A DNA stretch of 51,237 nt from the NCBI GenBank assembly GCA_030403585.1, contig JAUEPE010000049.1, forward strand, positions 1-51,237. Reading direction: 5' to 3'. The translations under genes and the position numbers were made by a program. The notes beneath the pieces were generated by a model that worked only from the letters and a program-made list of their open reading frames with translations, was not told where the DNA came from and made no database searches. Below, piece by piece: positions 1 through 8,223 of the stretch. Every line of letters starts with the position of its first letter. Within the stretch, counting starts at the first letter, position 1. This stretch comes from Frankia sp. RB7. GTDB taxonomy: Bacteria; Pseudomonadota; Alphaproteobacteria; Rhizobiales; Xanthobacteraceae.

Positions 1-2
1 CC

Positions 3-113
3 CCCAACGCAGACACCCAAAACCAAATCGCCCGCCGCGCCTTCAGCGCCACCGCTCACCGTCGTCTTCGCAAAATCCTCCCATCCCTCGTCGCACAGCA
101 ACTGGCCGTGTGA
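3..113 (+). CDS. 3' end of a gene cut by the window edge
   Basis: An open frame runs from the first bases of the window to a TGA at 111-113. It encodes about 36 residues ending in ..SLVAQQLAV, with a basic, arginine-rich stretch just before. The composition (RR, HRRLRK, then a hydrophobic tail) is compatible with the C-terminus of a real protein, and the next gene starts 84 bases later with its own ribosome binding site. No family can be recognised from this fragment. It could also be a chance open frame, since GC-rich DNA has few stops. Confidence 0.4.
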   Translation, partial: PNADTQNQIARRAFSATAHRRLRKILPSLVAQQLAV

Positions 114-197
114 GAAATCCGGGCTAGGCTCTGACCCATGATCGAAGGGTTGGCGAGAGGGCGCCCGACTCGAGATCCTTCCAAGAGGAGACCACCC

Positions 198-572
198 ATG
201 TTGAAGACCATTTCCGCAGCCTTGCTCGCAGCTTCCGTCATCGCAGCCCCGGCCTTCGCCGCTGAAGCCGGCAAGACCACGACGACTGCGCCGGTGATCA
301 AGGCGGACCAGACCCAGAGCAAGGTCTCGACCACCGCCGCCAAACCCGACGGCAAGACCGCCGACATCAAGCCGACCGCCAAGCCGGATGTGAAGGCCGA
401 TGCCAAGGTCAATACCAAGACCAAGGCGATGAACGCCAATGCCGCGATCACGCCGGACGAACACAAGACCGTGCGGACGCATCGCCATCACCACAAGCAT
501 CTGTCGGCCAAGAAGTCGCTGAAGACGCAGTCGGGCCTCACCAAGCCGGTGACCGCCGAGAAGCGCAGCTAA
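198..572 (+). CDS. small secreted Lys/Thr/His-rich protein
   Basis: This 124-residue protein begins with a clear signal peptide (MLKTISAALLAASVIAAPAFAA, cleavage expected after AFA at about residue 20). The mature part is low complexity, with repeated Lys-Thr, Lys-Pro-Asp and Lys-Ala-Asp units, and has a histidine cluster (HRHHHKH) near the C-terminus. The start at 198 is chosen because AAGAGGAG lies 8-15 bases upstream and the signal peptide begins exactly there; the longer frame from 138 adds an arginine-rich leader with no function. It is probably periplasmic. The His cluster could bind metal, but that is only inference. I do not recognise a named family. Confidence 0.8.
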   Translation: MLKTISAALLAASVIAAPAFAAEAGKTTTTAPVIKADQTQSKVSTTAAKPDGKTADIKPTAKPDVKADAKVNTKTKAMNANAAITPDEHKTVRTHRHHHKHLSAKKSLKTQSGLTKPVTAEKRS

Positions 573-648
573 CGACTGATCCCGCGCGGCGGCATCCCTG
601 GATTGCCCTGCTGCCGCGTGCGGAGTTCAGGCCCGGCTCGTTCGTCAC

Positions 649-670
649 GCCCCGCGCGCAAGCGCGGGGC
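649..670. repeat. GC-rich hairpin in the 573-867 intergenic gap
   Basis: GCCCCGCGC at 649-657 and GCGCGGGGC at 662-670 form a perfect 9-bp stem with a 4-base loop, 77 bases after the stop of the preceding gene. There is no T-run after it, so it is not a textbook intrinsic terminator, but it could end or stabilise that transcript. Nothing else in 573-867 looks like a gene. Confidence 0.4.
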
Positions 671-867
671 GCAGGCGGCGGGCCGGTGCGCCGATGCCGC
701 AATGAATTCCCCCGGTTTCGAGACCGCAAACAGGACTCTCGAAAACAACCCCATGCACAGTAGACGGCGGCAGATGAATCAACGGGTTGAGGGACACCCA
801 TCTGCGGATTTTACGAATCCGGTTGACTCGTCGGGCAAAACACCTCTAGACATGCATCATTGCAACC

Positions 868-1347
868 TTGGGGGTGGAATACTCCAAGTCGATTGAGCGG
901 CGAGCGCGAACCGTGGGGCGATTGGCGAAACGTGCGGCGAGCCTGGCAGTGATCCTGGCGTTGCCGCTGGCCCTCGCGGCATGTTTCGGCAGCGACGGTG
1001 ATCGCCCCAGCCTGATGGAAGGGACCCAGGCCGGAGGGCCGCAGCCGTTTCCCGACAATTTTCGTAGCGACGCACTGGCCCTGATGCGCGCCTATCTCAA
1101 CAACCCGGTCGGTGTACGCGACGCCAGCATGGCCGATCCGGTGCAGCGGGAGATCGGCGGGCGGCAATTCTATATCAGCTGCCTGCACTTCACGCCGCGC
1201 GAGACCGATGGCACGTATAAGGCGATGCGTGAGCGCGCCGTCGTCTACGTCAACGGCCGGGCCGACCGCGTCGTCGATCGCGCCAACGAGCTCTGCGCAG
1301 GCGCGGTTTACGCACCCTTTCCAGAACTGGAAAAGATGACGCGGTAG
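868..1347 (+). CDS. conserved hypothetical lipoprotein
   Basis: The product has a basic N-terminus, a hydrophobic segment and a lipobox (LALAAC), so it should be processed by signal peptidase II and tethered to a membrane on the periplasmic side. The mature domain of about 120 residues carries two further cysteines (YISCLHF and ELCAGA) that could form a disulfide. The start is uncertain: TTG at 868, GTG at 874 or GTG at 913 are all in frame. The 913 start gives the most typical lipoprotein signal (MGRLAKRAASLAV). I recognise no named domain. The downstream gap 1348-1634 is the 5' region of the next gene and includes a small hairpin at 1486-1501. Confidence 0.75.
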   Translation: MGVEYSKSIERRARTVGRLAKRAASLAVILALPLALAACFGSDGDRPSLMEGTQAGGPQPFPDNFRSDALALMRAYLNNPVGVRDASMADPVQREIGGRQFYISCLHFTPRETDGTYKAMRERAVVYVNGRADRVVDRANELCAGAVYAPFPELEKMTR

Positions 1348-1634
1348 CAAAAAGCCCATCTTCATTGCGTGGTGCTAGGACGAAAACAGCCGGAGCAGCT
1401 GGATCACATTTCGGCGAGCTTTGAACGGATCGGTTTTGCCTTGCGACAAACTGTTACAGCTCGATTTGTGCAGACGACAAAATCTGTCGGCGCAGGCCGA
1501 CGTGATGGAACAAAAGCGCGATGTTGCCGCTCCGTCACAGTTGCGAACGATCAACGTTCCGGCATCGCCGCGAAGCAACCCAATTCACGCCACGTTGTTT
1601 CCTGAGTGTCGTAAATGAAAGAACGGGGATGACC

Positions 1635-2342
1635 ATGAAGACGATTTTGCTCGGGGCAGCAGCTCTGCTCGCGCTGGCCGCACCGGCGGCCGCAGCCGAC
1701 ATGCAGCCGCGCACCTACACCAAGGCTCCAGCCTACACCCCGCCGCAGTTGGTCTACAACTGGACCGGCTTCTACATCGGCGGCCATGTCGGCGGCGCCT
1801 TCGGCGGGGACAGCACCTTCCAGTCCAGCGACGCCCGCTTCCTGGGCGGCGTGCAGGGCGGCTTCGACTACCAGTTTGCGCCCAATTGGGTGATGGGTAT
1901 CGAAGCCCAGTATTCCTGGCTGCCGACCAACAATAACGGCGTCACGTTCCCATTCGGGACGCAGGTGACCTCCAGCACCGACCAGCTGGGGTCGGTGACC
2001 GGCCGCATCGGCTACACCTGGGGCCCGACGCTGCTTTACGCCAAGGGCGGTTACGCCTGGCGCAACGGCGGCCTTGGCGTGAACATCGCCGGCGTGCCCC
2101 AGCCCTTCACCACCACCGGCAACAGCAAGGACGGCTACACCGTCGGCGCCGGTCTGGAATACATGTTCGCGCCGAACTGGTCGGCCAAGGCCGAGTACCA
2201 GTATTACAACTTCGGCAGCACGACGATTGCCACTGGTCCGGCCGACGTTGTCGGCGTTCGCGGCCGGGACGACGAGCATACCGTCAAGGTCGGTGTGAAC
2301 TACCGCTTCGGCTGGGGCGGTCCGGCGGCCTCGCGCTACTGA
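1635..2342 (+). CDS. Omp31/Omp25-like outer membrane beta-barrel protein
   Basis: A 235-residue outer membrane protein. A signal peptide (MKTILLGAAALLALAAPAAAA) is followed by a Tyr/Pro-rich linker and the YNWTGFYIGGHVGG motif that opens the eight-stranded barrel of the Omp25/Omp31 family in Rhizobiales. Alternating aromatic/Gly strands follow (GRIGYTWGPTLLYAKGGYAW; VGAGLEYMFAPNWSAKAEY), and the last strand is VKVGVNYRFGWG with a short tail. Such proteins are abundant structural porin-like proteins. GGGG at 1625-1628 supports the ATG at 1635, or the ATG two codons earlier at 1629. A strong terminator follows directly, so the gene is monocistronic. Confidence 0.9.
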   Translation: MKTILLGAAALLALAAPAAAADMQPRTYTKAPAYTPPQLVYNWTGFYIGGHVGGAFGGDSTFQSSDARFLGGVQGGFDYQFAPNWVMGIEAQYSWLPTNNNGVTFPFGTQVTSSTDQLGSVTGRIGYTWGPTLLYAKGGYAWRNGGLGVNIAGVPQPFTTTGNSKDGYTVGAGLEYMFAPNWSAKAEYQYYNFGSTTIATGPADVVGVRGRDDEHTVKVGVNYRFGWGGPAASRY

Positions 2343-2375
2343 TCCGCCGCGCGCGAGCCACGACCACGATCTGAC

Positions 2376-2410
2376 AAAGGCCGGCCTCCCGCCGGCCTTT
2401 CGTTTGTTTG
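2376..2410 (+). terminator. intrinsic terminator of the outer membrane protein gene
   Basis: AAAGGCCGGC (2376-2385) and GCCGGCCTTT (2391-2400) make a perfect 10-bp stem with a 5-base loop, followed by CGTTTGTTTG. It lies 34 bases after the stop codon. Confidence 0.85.
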
Positions 2411-2576
2411 CTTTGCGTGAACCATCTGGCGCGTCATTTGCAAGCAAACAGTCCGGCGCGCACCTTCTCACGCGTGTCACGGGGATCGGGTAAAGCAAAA
2501 ATAATTTTTGCGATTTACGGAACTCGCGCTCCGGAAAGCGTTATTATTGAATTGCCGGGCTTGTGGGACAACGAAC

Positions 2577-2819
2577 ATGCGTATCTTGGCGTCGGTGGTG
2601 GTGGTCTCGTGTTTCGTCGCCCTGCCGTGCTCTGCCCAAACAATCCTCAAATCCGAGCCTCTGATGTTGGCACCTTACGAGGTCGCCTTCGTGAAGGACG
2701 CCTCCTGTCCGTCGGGCAAGGTGCTCAAGGTCACCGGGGCGATCCGCGGGCTGCACCGCCGCAAGGCCTGCGTGGGGCTCGCCGGTGAGCAGGCCTCGCT
2801 AGCGACCGCGACGCCCTGA
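2577..2819 (+). CDS. small secreted hypothetical protein (about 80 aa)
   Basis: The product starts with a signal peptide (MRILASVVVVSCFVALPCSAQ) followed by a compact domain of about 58 residues that includes PYEVAFVKDASCPSGKVLKV and HRRKACVGL. Two cysteines in the mature part may form a disulfide. The pattern resembles short periplasmic families common in Bradyrhizobium (DUF6719-like), a match from memory that I cannot verify. The ATG at 2577 is preferred over the in-frame start at 2508 because it places the signal peptide at the N-terminus; no strong ribosome binding site is visible. Confidence 0.7.
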   Translation: MRILASVVVVSCFVALPCSAQTILKSEPLMLAPYEVAFVKDASCPSGKVLKVTGAIRGLHRRKACVGLAGEQASLATATP

Positions 2820-2859
2820 GGCACTCGGCCAGCGTACCCGGCCAGCCCTGGGCCAGATC

Positions 2860-3114
2860 TCACGAGTTGAGCTGAAGCTCCATCCTGGATTCCCGCTCGG
2901 CGTCCGCCTTGTTCTTGGCGGGGTCCTCGCCTTGGGCGGCCGGGCACGACTTGATCTCATAGTCATTGTCGAGTACCCGGCGCGGACCGGGCCGGTCGTC
3001 GTCGGTGCCGGCGTCCACGACCAGGCCGCTCCGTTGCGCGAGTTTCCAGACGTCGGCCTCGCTCGGATAGGCTTTGCTGATCTGGCTGTCGTTGCAGAAC
3101 AGGGCGTAGGGCAT
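2860..3114 (-). CDS. conserved hypothetical protein
   Basis: An 84-residue soluble protein starting MPYALFCNDSQISKAYP, containing DVWKLAQRSGLVVD and ending in a charged tail (AERESRMELQLNS). The start at 3114 is chosen because GGGAG lies 8-12 bases upstream; an in-frame ATG at 3150 would add 12 residues. No membrane segment or signal peptide is visible. The style, a short N-terminal beta-like segment and helices, is typical of small cytosolic unknowns in this group. The gene converges with the plus-strand gene ending at 2819. Function unknown. Confidence 0.7.
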   Translation of the reverse strand: MPYALFCNDSQISKAYPSEADVWKLAQRSGLVVDAGTDDDRPGPRRVLDNDYEIKSCPAAQGEDPAKNKADAERESRMELQLNS

Positions 3115-3287
3115 GCTTCCCGCTCCCGGAAAGCGCGTTAACGACTTCATGACGCGAGCGGTTCCAGGTCGATCACGGAGCCGTGATCGGGGTCATGAAC
3201 GAGGGTAAGGCAGCCGGCCCTGAGTCCTTAACGAGTCCTGAATCCCCAAAAAAAGAAACTTTGGGACTCGTTTGGCGGAATCAGCGG

Positions 3288-3407
3288 ATGTTTCCGGCCA
3301 TGACGACCGACCTGAAAACCTGCTGCGGGCACATGCTTCTGCCACTGTCGCTGACACTTTTCGGTGCCTGCGCAGCCAATCTTTGGCTGGTGTGGTCTTG
3401 GCTCTAA
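3288..3407 (+). CDS. possible small membrane protein in the 3115-3434 gap
   Basis: A short frame of 39 codons (from 3288; an internal ATG at 3300 gives 35) encodes a polar N-terminus (TTDLKTCCGH) and one strongly hydrophobic segment (MLLPLSLTLFGACAANLWLV) ending WSWL. This is compatible with a single-span membrane peptide. There is no clear ribosome binding site, and the conserved context is unknown. The rest of the gap shows no gene; an A/T-containing patch at about 3240-3270 is the likeliest promoter region. Confidence 0.3.
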   Translation: MFPAMTTDLKTCCGHMLLPLSLTLFGACAANLWLVWSWL

Positions 3408-3434
3408 GGTCAAGGGCTCATAGGCGGGCCGGCC

Positions 3435-3827
3435 TTACTTCTGGGCCGGCGGGTGCGGGGCGGCATCGCTGATGGCGGCGCGCAGTTTGGTCAGGGTCGC
3501 CGCGCAATATTCCTCGCGCTCGCGCTCGAAGCGCTCCTGATGCTTTCTGAAATTGGCGATGCGGGTCTGCATCTCGCTGCGGAAATCGCCGGCCAGCCGT
3601 GGCGGAGGGACTGGCAGCGGCTGGGGCGGAGCGATCGGGGGCAGCGGATCGGCTTGCGACGGCTCGAACGCGACGGCCACGGCCTGGACGGAGACAATCT
3701 CCGCAGCCAGGACCGGCGCAGCCGCAGCGGTATCCCGCTGACGAACGTCGTCCTTCTTGCCGGAAACCGATTGGACGAAGGCCAGCGTCTGCGCGATCAG
3801 TGCGTCGCGCTCCCTGATCCACTTCAT
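3435..3827 (-). CDS. conserved hypothetical protein with proline-rich linker and coiled coil
   Basis: A 130-residue protein starting MKWIRERDALIAQTLAFV. An N-terminal helix (1-25) is followed by an Ala/Pro-rich middle (PLPPIAPPQPLPVPPPR, about 75-91) and a charged C-terminal helix (MQTRIANFRKHQERFERERE) likely to be a coiled coil. The start is supported by AGGGTGG 5-11 bases upstream; longer in-frame versions to 4058 have no ribosome binding site and read through non-coding-like sequence. No signal peptide is visible. A scaffold or partner-binding role is possible but unproven. Confidence 0.65.
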   Translation of the reverse strand: MKWIRERDALIAQTLAFVQSVSGKKDDVRQRDTAAAAPVLAAEIVSVQAVAVAFEPSQADPLPPIAPPQPLPVPPPRLAGDFRSEMQTRIANFRKHQERFEREREEYCAATLTKLRAAISDAAPHPPAQK

Positions 3828-3932
3828 GATCCACCACCCTGTTGGAGCTATTCCATCAAAGCCGGGGCGCCGAATCAAGCAGGCTGTCGGCAAGGGATTG
3901 CATATTTTTCCCGAACGCCAGACACTGGATGG

Positions 3933-4103
3933 ATGAATTCCAGGGCCGACCCGTCGGACGAAGCGCAGGGCCTGCGGCTCGTGCGCGCCTTTCTGTCGTT
4001 GCCGCCTGACAAGCGGGCGGAGGTGGTCGCGTTCGTCGAGGATCTGGTGCGCGCCCATGCCCGGCCTAATGACAGGCAGGAGATCTCCCCCCTTGATCGC
4101 TAG
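3933..4103 (+). CDS. small helical protein (56 aa)
   Basis: The frame encodes 56 residues with an amphipathic helix pair (LRLVRAFLSLPPDKRAEVV followed by AFVEDLVRAHA). This kind of sequence resembles the tail found after helix-turn-helix domains in this group, but no DNA-binding helix is present in this short version. The ATG at 3933 is the best start, although the upstream purines (GGATGG) are weak. It ends head-on with the minus-strand gene that stops at 4104. Confidence 0.5.
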   Translation: MNSRADPSDEAQGLRLVRAFLSLPPDKRAEVVAFVEDLVRAHARPNDRQEISPLDR

Positions 4104-4298
4104 CTAGCGCTGGCGTGGATTGACGTTGGGCACGAAGGGAGCGCCGCCGACCACTCGCACCTGTGCCTGGGCTGAGTTCTCGATCGGCCTGCTATCGGCG
4201 ACCTGCTTCTCGGGGGCTTCCCCAAACACTGGTTCGAGCACCGCAAGCACGCCGGCAATGACGGCGCAGCACAGCGTGACCGTCGTCAGCAGGAACAT
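4104..4298 (-). CDS. small exported or membrane-anchored protein
   Basis: A 64-residue product with an N-terminal hydrophobic segment (MFLLTTVTLCCAVIAGVLAV) followed by a polar, Pro/Val-rich tail ending FVPNVNPRQR. It is either a single-span membrane protein or a secreted peptide. The start at 4298 has AGAGAAG about 11 bases upstream; an in-frame ATG at 4325 would add MRIREDDRN before the hydrophobic segment. Its stop codon abuts the opposing small gene ending at 4103. No family recognised. Confidence 0.6.
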   Translation of the reverse strand: MFLLTTVTLCCAVIAGVLAVLEPVFGEAPEKQVADSRPIENSAQAQVRVVGGAPFVPNVNPRQR

Positions 4299-4553
4299 GT
4301 TTCGATCATCTTCTCTGATCCGCATGGGGCGAGAACAAGCGAGCCCAGAGGTTGGTTCCGGGCCCGCAACGGCGGACCTGGTGGCCCCATAATCGAGCGA
4401 AGCTTACGTGAGGCTTACGCGCAGCCTCCGGTTGGCTATTTTCCCGTAAGACTACCCGTGTCATTTAGTATCAAATCTTAACGTTAGCGGGTTCCAATGC
4501 CGCCGCTGGGACTGCTTCGGTCAATGGTGACCGGAAATTATCAGGCGGTTGAG

Positions 4554-6251
4554 ATGAGCTTTTTGAACAATTTGAAGATCGTGTTGAAGGTTGCGCTGAT
4601 CGTGACCGTGATGGGCCTTGCCCTGGTCGCCGTCGCGGCCTTCGGCATCCGCCAGCTGTCCGCGACCGTCGACGGCTTCAGCGAGCTCACCGCCATGCAG
4701 TCGGCGGCCCTCAACCTCACGCGCGCCCAACGCCGCGTCGAGACCTATCACGCCGCACTCTATGCAGTGTTCACCGAGACGACCGAGGCGGCCAACGCCA
4801 ATCGCCTCAAGATCGCGAACCAGAACCGCAACGAAGTTCGCCAGTTCCTCGATGCTGCGGAACAGGGCGATCCGTCGCACGCGAACGAGACGAAGAGCGT
4901 CGGCGCGCAGTTGACGGCCGCCTTTGCAGGCTGCGATCCGGTGCTCCAGGCCGGTGCGGCTGCAAGCAGCCCGGAGGAAAATGCCAAGGCCGCCGATCGT
5001 GCTCACAAGGAGTGCGACCCGCTGATCGATACGGCTCTCGAGCGCGTTGCCAAGTTCACGGCCGACACGTCGAAGGCCGTGACCAAGCGCCAGGAAGCCA
5101 TCGAGGCTGACGCCAAAGCCGCCACCTGGACCGTGATGAGCGTCAGCGCCGGTGGCCTTGTCATCGGCATCGCGATTGCGCTCTTCATCGGCCTCGTGGC
5201 GATGTCGAAGCCGATTGCGCGGCTGAAGCTCGCCATGGAAGGCCTCGCCCGCAACGATCTCAAGACCGAGGTGCCCGAGAAGGACCGCGGCGACGAAATC
5301 GGCGAGATGGCCAGGACGGTCGAGGTGTTCAAGACCAACGCGCTCGAGGTCGAGCGGCTCAAGGCGGCGCAGGCGGAGACCGAGAAGCTAGCCGCCGAAC
5401 AGCGCCGCCGCGACATGGTCAACCTGGCCGACGGCTTTGAGCGTGCGGTGGGCGAGATCATCGAAACCGTTGGGTCCGCATCGACTGAGCTCGAAGCATC
5501 GTCCTCCACGCTGGCCACCACTGCGCAACGCGCGCAGGAGCTGACCTCGGTCGTCGTGGTCGCCTCGGGCGAGGCCACCGGCAATGTTCAGTCGGTTGCG
5601 ACCGCGACGGAGGAGCTGTCGTCCTCGGTCAACGAGATCAGCCGGCAAGTACAGGAATCCGCGCGGATGGCGAGCGAGGCCGTCAACCAGGCCCGCACCA
5701 CCACCGAACGGGTCAGCGAGCTCTCGGTCGCGGCGACGCGGATCGGCGACGTCGTCGAACTGATCAACACCATTGCCGGCCAGACCAATCTGCTGGCACT
5801 GAACGCCACCATCGAGGCGGCGCGGGCAGGCGAGGCCGGCCGCGGCTTCGCGGTCGTCGCCTCCGAGGTGAAGACGCTGGCCGAGCAAACCGCGAAGGCG
5901 ACCGGCGAGATCAGCCAGCAGATCTCCGGCATCCAGACCGCGACGCAGGAATCCGTCAACGCGATCCGCGACATCTCCGCAACGATCGAGCGGCTGTCGG
6001 AGGTGTCTTCGACGATTGCCGCGGCCGTCGAGGAGCAGGGCGCTGCGACCCAGGAGATCGCCCGCAACGTGCAGCAGGCGGCGCATGGCACCCAGCAGGT
6101 CTCTACCAACATCACCGACGTGCAGCGCGGCGCGGCCGAGACCGGCTCGGCGTCCTCGCAGGTGCTCTCGACCGCGAAGATGCTGGCGACCGACAGCACC
6201 CGGCTGAAGGACGAAGTCGGAAAATTCCTGCGGACTGTGCGCGCGGCCTGA
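4554..6251 (+). CDS. methyl-accepting chemotaxis protein
   Basis: A 565-residue transmembrane chemoreceptor that signals to CheA/CheW. TM1 lies at about 12-33. The periplasmic four-helix-like sensor runs about 34-190 with little recognisable binding motif and contains two cysteines (AGCDPV, KECDPL). TM2 lies at about 192-218 (LVIGIAIALFIGLVAM), a HAMP domain at about 216-270 (EVPEKDRGDEIGEMARTVEVF), and the cytoplasmic signalling domain from about 290 to the end. The hairpin tip QTNLLALNATIEAARAGEAG starts near residue 410. The C-terminus (FLRTVRAA) lacks the CheR-docking pentapeptide. The start at 4554 is chosen because AGGCGGTTGAG precedes it; a frame from 4497 would add 19 residues. The stop codon sits in the loop of a GC-rich hairpin (6241-6258), and another follows at 6271-6291. 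Confidence 0.93.
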   Translation: MSFLNNLKIVLKVALIVTVMGLALVAVAAFGIRQLSATVDGFSELTAMQSAALNLTRAQRRVETYHAALYAVFTETTEAANANRLKIANQNRNEVRQFLDAAEQGDPSHANETKSVGAQLTAAFAGCDPVLQAGAAASSPEENAKAADRAHKECDPLIDTALERVAKFTADTSKAVTKRQEAIEADAKAATWTVMSVSAGGLVIGIAIALFIGLVAMSKPIARLKLAMEGLARNDLKTEVPEKDRGDEIGEMARTVEVFKTNALEVERLKAAQAETEKLAAEQRRRDMVNLADGFERAVGEIIETVGSASTELEASSSTLATTAQRAQELTSVVVVASGEATGNVQSVATATEELSSSVNEISRQVQESARMASEAVNQARTTTERVSELSVAATRIGDVVELINTIAGQTNLLALNATIEAARAGEAGRGFAVVASEVKTLAEQTAKATGEISQQISGIQTATQESVNAIRDISATIERLSEVSSTIAAAVEEQGAATQEIARNVQQAAHGTQQVSTNITDVQRGAAETGSASSQVLSTAKMLATDSTRLKDEVGKFLRTVRAA

Positions 6252-6304
6252 GCCGCGCGACATCCAGGGTCCGGCGGCCTCGCGCCGCCGGCGCGCCGCA
6301 GATC

Positions 6305-6418
6305 CTATTGCGGCAGCAAGAGCGCCATCGCGATCGCGAAGAGGAAGAGCGTCGCCACGACGGCCGCCACCGCTCCGGCGACGATCTTGGCGCTTTCTCG
6401 GCTGGTGTAGGGCTGCAT
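6305..6418 (-). CDS. single-span membrane microprotein (37 aa)
   Basis: This short frame encodes MQPYTSRESAKIVAG followed by an uninterrupted hydrophobic segment of about 23 residues and a PQ C-terminus. Its design is a polar N-terminal tail of about 12 residues plus one transmembrane helix (AVVATLFLFAIAMALLLPQ). GAGG occurs about 16 bases before the ATG, a long spacing. It lies between the convergent chemoreceptor and the hydrolase gene on the same strand. Other frames across it give arginine/serine-rich nonsense, whereas this one has a coherent membrane-protein composition. Function unknown. Confidence 0.55.
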   Translation of the reverse strand: MQPYTSRESAKIVAGAVAAVVATLFLFAIAMALLLPQ

Positions 6419-6532
6419 GCGGAGCGCATGCTACCTCATGTTGAACCCTGATCCAATCTGTGGTCAGTAGCCGGACTAAGCTCAAGCCACGAGTTTGGCC
6501 TGGAAGAACCATGTGACCCGATCGATCGCATC

Positions 6533-7291
6533 CTAGGTCATCGGGTCGGTGTCCGAGAAATCAAAGCCGTGGGCTTTGCCCGGGTAGGGCACGAATTCGG
6601 TCTCGGTGCCGACTGACTTGGCGAGCGCAACCAGTTGCCGCCCCTCTGCGATCGGGACGTTCTTGTCGGCCTCGCCGTGCAGCGCGATCAGCGGTGGCAG
6701 GTGCTTGGCCTTGGCGGCCATAATCTTGGCAGCCATGGCCTTGGGCATGCCGCCATAGAGCACCGCGAGGGCTGCGATGCGGCTGTCGCGCGCGGCGGCC
6801 TCGGCGGCGACGTAGCTGCCCAGCGAGAAGCCGAGCAAGCCGATGCGGCCCGAACTATCGGATCGGTCGAGGACGGCCGTCACGGTGGCGGCGACCGTAT
6901 CGGCCCAGCCGTCGAACCGCTTCGTCTCGTAGGCCTCGCGGCTCTCATGCGCGGTGGACCTCAACGCAGCGATGTCGGTCGGCGTCATGTAGCGGAGAAA
7001 ATAGCTGTCGATGCCCCGTGCCGTCAGCGCGTCGGCATATCGCTGATAGGCGCAGGCCCTGAGCTCGATGCCGCGGGAGCCGTGCAGCACGATGACGGCC
7101 GGACGTTTTCCGGCCGTGGCGGCCGCATAGCGCGACACCGGCAGGCTGTCATGGCCGCTCGTGACGTCGAATTGCTCGCCGGGCGCGCTGCGCGTGGCGA
7201 CGGGCGACAGCAATGCGGCGATGGTGGCCAGAGCCGCACGTCGGCTGAGCATCGGCGGGCTCGTTCGAGAAACGTTTCGGATGCGATGCAT
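6533..7291 (-). CDS. alpha/beta hydrolase (dienelactone hydrolase-like), probably exported
   Basis: The protein has a serine-hydrolase fold. It shows an oxyanion-side HGSRGIE motif, a nucleophile elbow GFSLGSY (serine rather than the cysteine of true dienelactone hydrolases), an acid loop HGEADKNVP and the catalytic histidine in GKAHGFDF. The N-terminus has a Tat-like signal (MLSRRAALATIAALLSPVA), so it probably acts in the periplasm. Start is ambiguous: ATG 7291 (252 aa, MHRIRNV..) or ATG 7252 (239 aa), the latter placing the twin arginines at the very N-terminus. It diverges from the methyltransferase gene at 7341, so the two share an upstream region of 49-88 bases. Substrate unknown. Confidence 0.85.
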   Translation of the reverse strand: MHRIRNVSRTSPPMLSRRAALATIAALLSPVATRSAPGEQFDVTSGHDSLPVSRYAAATAGKRPAVIVLHGSRGIELRACAYQRYADALTARGIDSYFLRYMTPTDIAALRSTAHESREAYETKRFDGWADTVAATVTAVLDRSDSSGRIGLLGFSLGSYVAAEAAARDSRIAALAVLYGGMPKAMAAKIMAAKAKHLPPLIALHGEADKNVPIAEGRQLVALAKSVGTETEFVPYPGKAHGFDFSDTDPMT

Positions 7292-7340
7292 CGCGTCTAT
7301 ATTGCGCTTGCGACGGAATCTTGACGCGAGTCTCCATCCG

Positions 7341-8048
7341 ATGATCTCCCATCGTCCCTCCGTGCTCGCCCATGAGCGGTTCGTTGCCGACCGCGAGAAT
7401 TTTGCCGGCCTCGACCTCGGCGCGCGCTTCGAGCGGATCGAACGGACCAATTTGTGGGGCGCTGCGACGTCGGTCTCGGGCCTCGGCTCGGAGGATCGCG
7501 CCACCGCGGGGGTCCGCGAGACGCTGCCCGGCCTGTTGCAGCGACTTGGCGCGCGTTCGCTGCTCGATGCGCCTTGCGGCGACGCGGGCTGGATCGGCAG
7601 CATCAAGCTCGAGGTCGATTATACCGGCATCGACATCGTGCCTTCGCTGATCGAAGCCAACATGGAACGCGTGGCGCGCGGCGAAGTGCGCGGCCGCTTT
7701 CTCGTCGCCGACATCACGCGCGATCCGCTGCCGCGCAGCGATTTGATCCTGTGCCGCGACTGCCTCGTGCATCTGAGCTTCCAGAACATCGATCGCGCCA
7801 TCGCTCGCTTTCGCGCAAGCGGCGCGCAATTTCTGCTGGTCACGACGTTTCCGGAGTGGGAAGACAATGGCGATTGCGAGGACGGCGACTGGCGTGCGCT
7901 CAACATGACCAAGGCGCCGTTCCACTGGGCGCCCCCGCGCGAGCTGATCGATGAGCGCTGCGACGAGGGCGGTGGCGGCTGGCGCGACAAGAGTATCGGG
8001 CTCTGGCGGCTGGATGAGTTGCCCGAAGGCGGCGCAGAGCCCGTCTGA
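7341..8048 (+). CDS. SAM-dependent methyltransferase (class I fold)
   Basis: A 235-residue cytosolic protein. The SAM-binding motif I region is LLDAPCGDAGW, followed by the acidic strand-2 motif YTGIDIVPSLIEANME, then VADITRDPLP and LILCRDCLVHLSF (motif IV). These fit the Methyltransf class I family. The C-terminal part (WRALNMTKAPFHWAPPRELI) is seen in methyltransferases of small metabolites, but the substrate cannot be inferred. The start MISHRPSVLAHERF at 7341 gives the expected family length; longer in-frame extensions overlap the divergent hydrolase. GC-rich codon use matches the neighbours. Confidence 0.85.
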   Translation: MISHRPSVLAHERFVADRENFAGLDLGARFERIERTNLWGAATSVSGLGSEDRATAGVRETLPGLLQRLGARSLLDAPCGDAGWIGSIKLEVDYTGIDIVPSLIEANMERVARGEVRGRFLVADITRDPLPRSDLILCRDCLVHLSFQNIDRAIARFRASGAQFLLVTTFPEWEDNGDCEDGDWRALNMTKAPFHWAPPRELIDERCDEGGGGWRDKSIGLWRLDELPEGGAEPV

Positions 8049-8223
8049 CGGGCCGCTCGGCCATCATCGCCGCGACGTGCGATGCGGCAGGATCAGCACG
8101 CTCGTTTACGCGTTGTCCGACGATGGGCACGCGCACTCCGAATCCGCCGCGTCATCAGGCCATGCGAAATTCCCGGACTCAAACCTCCGGACATCGAAGC
8201 AATGGACGCAAGGAGTGTGGTCG

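Noticed and set aside
603..896. An open frame in the 573-867 gap
   Set aside because: It is Arg/Ser/Ala-rich, crosses a GC hairpin, runs into the next gene and has no ribosome site.
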